Made by a program: the position numbers and the translations under genes. Positions 58,794-64,000 of a DNA stretch of 64,000 bases are shown here, piece after piece; position 1 is the first letter of the stretch, and every line of letters begins with the position of its first letter. This DNA comes from Micromonospora qiuiae. Lineage in GTDB: Bacteria; Actinomycetota; Actinomycetes; Mycobacteriales; Micromonosporaceae. The stretch spans positions 1 through 64,000 of the forward strand of contig NZ_BOPC01000011.1 of assembly GCF_016863555.1 (NCBI RefSeq), in the 5' to 3' direction. The notes under the pieces were generated by a model, which saw only the letters and a program-made list of their open reading frames with translations, made no database searches and was not told the origin of the DNA.

Positions 58794-58833
58794 CACTGGT
58801 TCGCTACTCATGTAACTAACCATGCAACCAGTG
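58794..58833 (-). promoter_or_regulatory. Candidate YtrA-type operator
   Basis: CACTGGTT (58794-58801) and AACCAGTG (58826-58833) are a perfect 8-bp inverted repeat with a 24-nt A+T-richer spacer containing catgtaactaaccatg. It lies 20 bp upstream of the GntR gene start, where an autorepressor would bind. Confidence 0.6.
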
Positions 58834-58918
58834 TGGGGGCGATGTCAAGACGATGCCGCGCGACGGGCCTGTCATCCTGGTCCCTGCCAGACACCACGAC
58901 CCTGCTGGAGAGCGCCAC

Positions 58919-59281
58919 GTGAAGTACCTGATGTTGATCTACGGCAACGAGGAGATCTGGGGCAGCCTCCCCGCCGGTGATCTGACCACCCTGATCGGCG
59001 AGGTCGATGCCTTCAACGAGACGCTGCGCACCTCCGGTGAGCTGGTGGATTCGCAAGGGCTCGACACCCGCCCCAGGGCGGTGCGCGTCGTCGACGACAC
59101 TCCCGTGGTCACCGACGGGCCGTACCTGGAGGCGAAGGAGTACGTCGGCTCGTACTTCGTGGTCGACGTCAGCAGTGAGCAGCGGGCGTTGGAGATCGCC
59201 CGGTCGTACCCGGGCCTGCGGTTCGGTGCCGGCGGCATCGAGATGTGGCCGCTGATGGCGTCGAGCGGAGCAGAGCGCTGA
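58919..59281 (+). CDS. YCII/DGPF-domain protein linked to ECF42 sigma factor
   Basis: A 120-residue ferredoxin-like dimer protein of the YCII/DGPF family (KYLMLIYGNEE ... VVTDGPYLEAKEYVGSYFVV ... GGIEMWPL). The DGPF-like motif (TDGPY) is the family mark. In actinomycetes such proteins are encoded beside ECF42 sigma factors, as here, and are themselves targets of that sigma. GTG 58919 has GGAG 8 nt upstream. Its 3' end overlaps the sigma gene by 37 bp, so the two are co-translated. Confidence 0.92.
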   Translation: MKYLMLIYGNEEIWGSLPAGDLTTLIGEVDAFNETLRTSGELVDSQGLDTRPRAVRVVDDTPVVTDGPYLEAKEYVGSYFVVDVSSEQRALEIARSYPGLRFGAGGIEMWPLMASSGAER

Positions 59282-60510
59282 GCCTCGACGAGGCCGCCGT
59301 CGACCTGCTGCGTCGGCTCGCGCCCCAGGTGCTCGGTGCGCTGGTACGCCGCCACGGCGACTTCGCCCAGGCCGAGGACGCGGTGCAGGATGCCCTGGTC
59401 GCCGCCGTCGAGACATGGCCACGCGAGGGCGTACCGGAGCATCCGGCGGGCTGGCTGCACACGGTGGCCAGCCGCCGCTACATCGACCAGGTGCGCACCG
59501 AGGCCGCGCGGGCGCGCCGGGAGCGTACGGTGCTCGACACCACCCCGCGCGACGCGCTGGTCGCGCCGCCGCCCGACGCCGAGCGGCCCCGCGACGACCT
59601 GCTGGAGCTGTTCCTGCTCTGCTGCCACCCCGCGCTGCCCGCCCCCGCGCAGCTGGCCCTCACTCTGCGGGCGGTGGGCGGGCTGACCACCGCCGAGGTC
59701 GCGGCGGCCTTCCTGCTGCCCGAGAAGACCATGGGGCAGCGGATCTTCCGGGCCAAGCAGCGGCTGCGGGAGGCGGGCGCCCGGTTCGTGCTGCCGCCAG
59801 CGGCGGAGCGGGGGTCGCGGCTGGCGGTGGTCCGCCAAGTGCTGTACCTGATGTTCAACGAGGGCTACACCGCCAGCAGCGGCCCCGAACTGCTCCGGCC
59901 CGACCTGACCCGGCAGTCCCTGCGGCTGACGCGCCGCCTGCACGAGCGACTGCCCGACGACGGGGAGACGACGGGGCTGCTGGCCCTGATGCTGCTGACC
60001 GAGGCGCGGGCCGCCACCCGGGTCGGCCCGGACGGCGAACTGGTGCCGCTGGCCGAGCAGGACCGGCGGCGGTGGGACCGGGCGGCCGTCGCCGAAGGTT
60101 GCGCACTGGTCACGCACAGCCTGTCCACCTCGCCGCCCGGCCCGTACCAGGTGCAGGCCGCGATCGCGGCGGTGCACGCCGAGGCGCCGAGTGCCGAGGC
60201 CACCGATTGGCCGCAGGTCCTCGCCCTCTACGAGCTGCTGGAGCGGCTGGCCCCCAACCCGGTGGCCACGCTGAACCGGGCGGTGGCGGTGGGCATGGTG
60301 CACGGGCCCGCCGCCGGGCTGGCCCTGCTTGCCGGGCTGGAATCGGGCCTGCTCGCCGGGCACCACCGGCGGCACGCCGTCAAGGCACACCTGCTGGAGC
60401 TGGCCGGTGACCGGGCCGCCGCCGCAGCGACCTGGCGGCAGGCGGCCGATCTCGCCGGCAGCGAACCCGAACGGCGGCACCTGCTGCGCCGAGCCGCCCG
60501 CTGCGAGTGA
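59245..60510 (+). CDS. ECF42-type RNA polymerase sigma factor with C-terminal extension
   Basis: A 421-residue sigma factor. Region 2 (VRRHGDFAQAEDAVQDALVA ... HPAGWLHTVASRRYID) and region 4 (TLRAVGGLTTAEVAAAFLLP, EKTMGQRIFRAKQRL) take up about 190 residues. The rest is the long DUF6596/TPR-like extension (VLYLMFNEGYTASSG, LALYELLERLAPNPVATLNR). No anti-sigma gene is adjacent; ECF42 proteins are thought to be controlled through this extension. The start at GTG 59245 lies within the DGPF gene; a later start is possible. Confidence 0.93.
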   Translation: MAADGVERSRALSLDEAAVDLLRRLAPQVLGALVRRHGDFAQAEDAVQDALVAAVETWPREGVPEHPAGWLHTVASRRYIDQVRTEAARARRERTVLDTTPRDALVAPPPDAERPRDDLLELFLLCCHPALPAPAQLALTLRAVGGLTTAEVAAAFLLPEKTMGQRIFRAKQRLREAGARFVLPPAAERGSRLAVVRQVLYLMFNEGYTASSGPELLRPDLTRQSLRLTRRLHERLPDDGETTGLLALMLLTEARAATRVGPDGELVPLAEQDRRRWDRAAVAEGCALVTHSLSTSPPGPYQVQAAIAAVHAEAPSAEATDWPQVLALYELLERLAPNPVATLNRAVAVGMVHGPAAGLALLAGLESGLLAGHHRRHAVKAHLLELAGDRAAAAATWRQAADLAGSEPERRHLLRRAARCE

Positions 60511-60611
60511 TCGGGGTCACAACAGCTTCCGGTAGAAGCGACCGGCCCGGCTCCGATCCACCGGTGAGCGGGCACCCGGCGTGGGTGCCGCAGGATCCGG
60601 GAGGTACGGAC

Positions 60612-61304
60612 ATGACCAAGGTGACCGCGCAGTTGTCGGTGTCGCTGGACGGCTTCTACGCCGGCCCACGGCACGACGGCGACGGCGACTGGATAGCGTC
60701 GGCGGAAAGCCACGGCTTCTTCCGGGTGACCCGGTGGATCACCGAGGCGATGGCCTGGCGGGAACGGCAGGGATTCGCCGGCGGCCGACAGGACGTCAAC
60801 TCCGACATCATCGCGGAGTCATTCGACGCGGCCGGGGCGTACGTGATGGGCCGCCGGATGGCCGACGGCGGTGAGGTGCCCTGGGGCGACGAACCGCCGT
60901 TCCGCGCCCCGGTCTTCGTGGTGACCCACCGCCCCCGCGAACGGCTGGTACGCCAGGGCGGCACCAGCTTCACCTACGTCACCGACGGCGTGGAGAGCGC
61001 GGTGGCGCAGGCCCGGGCCGCGGCGGGCGGCAAGGACGTGGCGGTGGCCGGCGGCGGCAGCCTGGTCCGGCAGGTGCTGCGCGCCGGACTGCTCGACGAA
61101 CTGGAACTGCACGTGGTGCCGGTCGTGCTCGGCACTGGGATGCGCCTGTTCGACGCCGACCTCGGCCTCGACGAGTTCGAAGGGATCGAGCTGACCCCCA
61201 CCCGCGTCGTGCCCGACCCGCAGGTCACCCACCTCCGCTACACCGTGCACGGCCGCACCCCCCTGACTCTCGACGACCGCGGCTCCGGAGACGGAAAGCT
61301 GTAA
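60612..61304 (+). CDS. Dihydrofolate reductase/RibD C-terminal-like protein
   Basis: A 230-residue protein of the RibD-C/DHFR-like fold (KVTAQLSVSLDGFYAGPRHD, GAYVMGRRMAD, GGGSLVRQVLRAGLLDELEL). Most small actinomycete members of this family have unknown substrates and bind NADPH. The ATG at 60612 starts the fold; a longer open frame upstream is not needed. It follows the sigma gene by 101 bp and might be under its control. Repeat copy 6 lies directly downstream. Confidence 0.92.
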   Translation: MTKVTAQLSVSLDGFYAGPRHDGDGDWIASAESHGFFRVTRWITEAMAWRERQGFAGGRQDVNSDIIAESFDAAGAYVMGRRMADGGEVPWGDEPPFRAPVFVVTHRPRERLVRQGGTSFTYVTDGVESAVAQARAAAGGKDVAVAGGGSLVRQVLRAGLLDELELHVVPVVLGTGMRLFDADLGLDEFEGIELTPTRVVPDPQVTHLRYTVHGRTPLTLDDRGSGDGKL

Positions 61305-61320
61305 GAACGCAAGGAAGGAC

Positions 61321-61375
61321 GCAAGGAAGGGCCCCTTTTTAACGCCTCGCGTAGTAAAAGGGCCCCTTCTTAACA
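61321..61375 (-). repeat. REP-like double-palindrome repeat, copy 6
   Basis: Inverted orientation: aaggaagggccccttttt, aacgcctcgcgtagt linker, then aaaagggccccttcttaac. The 5' edge (cgcaaggaagg) is partly duplicated at 61308-61318. It lies between the RibD-like and membrane protein genes. Confidence 0.92.
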
Positions 61376-61473
61376 ACCCCGCCGGCACGGCGGTACCGCC
61401 GACGCCGACAGGGGGCAACGCGAACGGGCCGCCAGCCCTAGAGTGACGGCAGCCTTTCGACCTAGGAGGTGCG

Positions 61474-63804
61474 GTGTCGGAGCCGCCACCCGCCGAGCGT
61501 TCCCCGAGCACGGGCGACCCCGGCGAGATGTCTGTCCCCACTGAAGCCGGCACAACGGCGGAGGAGACGACACCACAACTACTGGTCATGCCGGCCACCG
61601 CCGGGCTGTCGCCCATCGTCTGGCCCGGTCCGGCCGACCAGCCCGCCTGGGCCATTCCGGTGTCCCTTCCGCCCGGCACCAGGGGTTACGCCATCTTCCT
61701 CCCGCTGGTGGCGGCCGGCGCCGAGCCGGCCGCCACCCCGCAAGCCCCGCCGGTGCCGGCGGCGGGACCCGGCCGGCCGATCACGGTCACGGTGCCCGTC
61801 CCCGGCTCGGCGCAGGCGACGCCACCGGCACAGCGGACCGCCGAGGCACCACCCCCGCCGGCACAGCCGATCACCGAAACCCCACCGGCACCGGCACAGC
61901 GGGCCGACGAAACGCCACCGCCACAGCCGACCACCGAAACGCCACCGGCACAGCGGACCGAAACGCCGCCGCCACCAGCACCGCGGGCCACCGAGGCGGC
62001 ACCGCCACGGGCCGGCACCGACACGACGGCAGCGCCGGCCGGCACGGCAACGGTGGAGACGAAGCCGGCGGGCACGCCACCGGCCCGCACGGCAACGGCC
62101 GGCACAACGCCAACCGGCACAACGCCGGCCGGCACGCCGACAGCGGGCACGACGCCAGCCGGCACAACGCTGGTGGGCACAACGCCGGTGGCGGTTGGGG
62201 CCGGGGCGGTATCGGCGACAGGCGGACCGCAGCCGGTGCCGCCTGGCTACGGGCTGCCCCACTCGCCGTACGATTTCCGGCGGCCACCGCCACCGCCGTC
62301 GTTCTTCGATCGGGTGTGGCCTGGACCCGCGCCGGACGGCGGCGACCGGGGCAGCGTACTGGCCGTCCTGGCCAGCGCGCTGGGCGTGGCGGCGTTCGTG
62401 CCGCTCGGCCGCACCGGCATCGGCTGGTTCCTCGGCTGGCTGGTGCTCACCGCCGCCGTCACCATGGCGGTACGGCGCCACACCGACGCGCTGCCCCGCG
62501 CCGAGCGCTGGGTCCGGGCCGGTTGGGCGGGCGGCGCCCTGGCGCTGCTCGCGGTGCTCGGCTTCCGCAACGCCTGGTGGCTGGTGACGTTCTGCGTGCT
62601 CGGGGCGCTGGGTTGCGCAGCACTGGCGATCGTCGGCGGTCGACGACTCCGGTCGATCCTGTTCAGCCTGTTCGCCGCCCCGCTCGCCGGGTTCCGCGGT
62701 CTGCCCTGGGTGCGTACCCACGTCCGGGCGCCCGGCAGCCCCGGCGCCGCACGCCGCGTCGTCTGGTCGGTCGCCGCCACCGTGGTCGTCCTGGTGGTCT
62801 TCGGTACGCTGCTCTCCTCCGCCGACGCCGCCTTCTCCCGGGTCCTCGGTGCGGTCATCCCGGAGATCAGCGTCAGCGGCGTGTTCCGCTGGCTGTTCCT
62901 CGCGGCCGTGGGCGGCCTGGTCGCGGTGGCCGCCGTCTACACGATCGCCGCGCCGCCGAACCTGGCGGCGCTGGACCGGCCCACCAGCCGCCGCCTCGGC
63001 CTGGTCGAGTGGGCGCCGCCGATCGCCACTCTCGTGCTCCTGTTCGGCGGCTTCGTCGCGGTGCAGTTCACCGTCCTCTTCGGCGGGCAGCGGCACGTGC
63101 TGAAGACCACCGGCCTCAGCTACGCCGAGTACGCCCGCAGCGGCTTCTGGCAACTGGTCGTCGTCACCCTGCTGACCCTGGCGGTGCTCGGCGCGGTGAC
63201 CCGGTGGGCCCGTCGGGACCGTCAGCTCGACCGGGTGCTGCTGCGGGTCCTGCTCGGCCTGCTCAGCGCGCTGAGCGTGGTCATCGTGGTGTCGGCGCTG
63301 TCCCGGATGTACACGTACCAAAAGGTGTACAGCTTCACCGGTGAGCGGATCTTCGTGATGGCGTTCGAGCTGCTGCTCGGTGCCGTCTTCCTGATGATCC
63401 TGGTGGCCGGCGTACGCTGGCGTGGCGGGTGGATCCCGCGACTGGCCGCGGCGCTCGGGGTGGCGATGCTGCTCGGGTTGGCGGTGCTCAATCCGGAAGA
63501 CTACGCGGCCCAGCGTAACGTGGCCCGGTACGAGCAGACCGGACGGATCGACGCCTGGTACCTGCGTGCCCTCTCCGCCGACGCCACGCCGGCCCTGGCC
63601 GCGCTGCCCGATCCGGTACGCCGCTGCACGCTGAGCTGGATCGCCGACGACCTGGCCGAGCCGGACCCGTGGTACGCCTGGAACCTGGGCCGCGACCGGG
63701 CCCGGTCGGTGCTCGACCGGCTGGGGCCCGACGCCATCGGCAACCAGCGCGACTGCCGCCGCGTCGACCGGCTCGACCTGCCGAAGACCCGATCGCCACG
63801 CTGA
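61474..63804 (+). CDS. Large membrane protein, DUF4153/DUF4173-like, with Pro/Thr-rich N-terminus
   Basis: A 776-residue protein. The first 270 residues are low-complexity and disordered-looking, with many Pro/Thr/Ala repeats (for example AGTTPAGT and TETPPAQR). Then about ten membrane helices follow (such as GWFLGWLVLTAAVTMAV, WSVAATVVVLVVFGTLL, ALSVVIVVSALSRMYTYQK) and a soluble C-terminal end with paired cysteines (VRRCTLSW, QRDCRR). The helix pattern and RMYTYQKVYSFTGER resemble DUF4153/DUF4173 proteins of unknown function. GTG 61474 has AGGAGG 7 nt upstream. A hairpin follows the stop. Confidence 0.85.
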   Translation: MSEPPPAERSPSTGDPGEMSVPTEAGTTAEETTPQLLVMPATAGLSPIVWPGPADQPAWAIPVSLPPGTRGYAIFLPLVAAGAEPAATPQAPPVPAAGPGRPITVTVPVPGSAQATPPAQRTAEAPPPPAQPITETPPAPAQRADETPPPQPTTETPPAQRTETPPPPAPRATEAAPPRAGTDTTAAPAGTATVETKPAGTPPARTATAGTTPTGTTPAGTPTAGTTPAGTTLVGTTPVAVGAGAVSATGGPQPVPPGYGLPHSPYDFRRPPPPPSFFDRVWPGPAPDGGDRGSVLAVLASALGVAAFVPLGRTGIGWFLGWLVLTAAVTMAVRRHTDALPRAERWVRAGWAGGALALLAVLGFRNAWWLVTFCVLGALGCAALAIVGGRRLRSILFSLFAAPLAGFRGLPWVRTHVRAPGSPGAARRVVWSVAATVVVLVVFGTLLSSADAAFSRVLGAVIPEISVSGVFRWLFLAAVGGLVAVAAVYTIAAPPNLAALDRPTSRRLGLVEWAPPIATLVLLFGGFVAVQFTVLFGGQRHVLKTTGLSYAEYARSGFWQLVVVTLLTLAVLGAVTRWARRDRQLDRVLLRVLLGLLSALSVVIVVSALSRMYTYQKVYSFTGERIFVMAFELLLGAVFLMILVAGVRWRGGWIPRLAAALGVAMLLGLAVLNPEDYAAQRNVARYEQTGRIDAWYLRALSADATPALAALPDPVRRCTLSWIADDLAEPDPWYAWNLGRDRARSVLDRLGPDAIGNQRDCRRVDRLDLPKTRSPR

Positions 63805-63809
63805 CGGGC

Positions 63810-63840
63810 CCCGCGCGGCCGGACTGTCCGGCCGCGCGGG
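63810..63840 (+). terminator. Terminator hairpin, perfect 14-bp stem
   Basis: cccgcgcggccgga (63810-63823) pairs perfectly with tccggccgcgcggg (63827-63840), with a 3-nt loop. It lies 5 bp after the membrane protein gene and also faces the end of the minus-strand partial gene. Confidence 0.85.
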
Positions 63841-63883
63841 ACTCCCATCGGGGAGAGCGAGATTGGTCAGCTGTCGACGACAG

Positions 63884-64000
63884 CTAGAACCCGTTCCACA
63901 CGCTCGCCGAGCACTCGTAGGTTTTCCCACCATCCTGGGAGATGCATCGCATCAGGAACTTCCCGAGGAAGGGAACTTTGAAGGTGTAGATGTGGGCCTT
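63884..64000 (-). CDS. 3' end of a gene running off the window
   Basis: The minus strand has an open frame from the right edge (base 64000) to TAG at 63886-63884, coding for the last 38 residues: KAHIYTFKVPFLGKFLMRCI and SQDGGKTYECSASVWNGF. Its codon use is less G+C-rich than the neighbours. Two cysteines (LMRC, YEC) suggest an exported disulfide-containing protein, but the family cannot be told. Confidence 0.6.
   Translation of the reverse strand, partial: KAHIYTFKVPFLGKFLMRCISQDGGKTYECSASVWNGF

Noticed and set aside
61579..63933. 784-residue minus-strand open frame
   Set aside because: Antisense to the DUF4153-like gene, which has real membrane helices and a strong ribosome site.
1..64000. 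CRISPR arrays, transposases, tRNA and rRNA genes
   Set aside because: Repeats seen are tandem without unique spacers or too few; no transposase motif, no tRNA T-arm pattern and no rRNA-like stretch was noticed. Short tRNAs could be missed without a scan.

Overview
The window is very G+C-rich DNA with the gene content and start-codon habits of an actinomycete (many GTG starts, ATGA/GTGA stop-start overlaps, DUF3145, XRE/DUF397 pairs, F420-type luciferase-like enzyme, ECF42/DGPF pair). The best guess is a member of the Micromonosporaceae (Micromonospora/Salinispora type). The main clue beyond gene content is a family of about 55-bp intergenic repeats built on AAGGGGCCCTT palindromes, present six times; I recall such repeats from that family but could not check this.

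Layout. 1-3.5 kb: a 16-bp tandem repeat at the left edge, an SRPBCC protein, then a GH1 beta-glucosidase translationally coupled to an MFS transporter. 3.5-6.5 kb: gltX, a membrane-anchored secreted protein and a 660-bp stretch without a convincing gene. 6.5-11.3 kb: the type II fatty-acid synthesis locus fasR-fabD-fabH-acpP-fabF, with a candidate FasR operator between fasR and fabD. 11.3-15.5 kb: two lipoproteins (one a GH3 beta-N-acetylhexosaminidase), DUF3145, a small conserved protein and a frameshifted alpha/beta-hydrolase pseudogene. 15.5-24.9 kb: a HelD/HelR-type RNA polymerase-remodelling ATPase, a CDF metal exporter, a c-di-AMP (ydaO-type) riboswitch controlling a secreted coiled-coil cell-wall protein, a PfkB sugar kinase coupled to surE, a STAS anti-anti-sigma factor, a triple-BON protein and a DsbA-like thioredoxin. 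24.9-31.7 kb: a LAL-type LuxR regulator, a saccharopine-dehydrogenase-like reductase, a MerR regulator fused to a two-domain DNA-polymerase sliding clamp, and a divergent seryl-tRNA synthetase.

31.7-36.7 kb (minus strand): a probable operon moving electrons across the membrane, made of a ferric-reductase-like cytochrome, a NuoF-like flavoprotein fused to a ferredoxin, a TlpA-like lipoprotein thioredoxin and CcdA. 37-39.6 kb: a secreted alpha-amylase with a good promoter, a near-perfect 71-bp inverted repeat, and a YkuD L,D-transpeptidase. 39.7-47.3 kb is accessory: a three-gene overlapping operon (DivIVA-like protein, 85-aa protein, internally duplicated zinc-cluster protein), an XRE/DUF397 regulator pair, iteron-like repeats, and a run of small unknown genes with lower G+C at third codon positions. 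47.5-64 kb: a SWIM/SNF2 helicase, a site-2 protease with CBS domains, a divergent monooxygenase/TetR pair with a clear operator, an alditol oxidase, a luciferase-like oxidoreductase, a YtrA-type GntR/ABC transporter operon, the DGPF/ECF42 sigma pair, a RibD-like reductase, a DUF4153-like membrane protein and the 3' end of a gene running off the right edge.

Most unusual items: the MerR-clamp fusion with a textbook 19-bp-spacer MerR promoter and an apparently leaderless start; the zinc protein made of two copies of one module; the electron-transfer operon; and repeat elements that supply stop codons or coding sequence to neighbouring genes. No CRISPR array, transposase, rRNA or tRNA was recognised.
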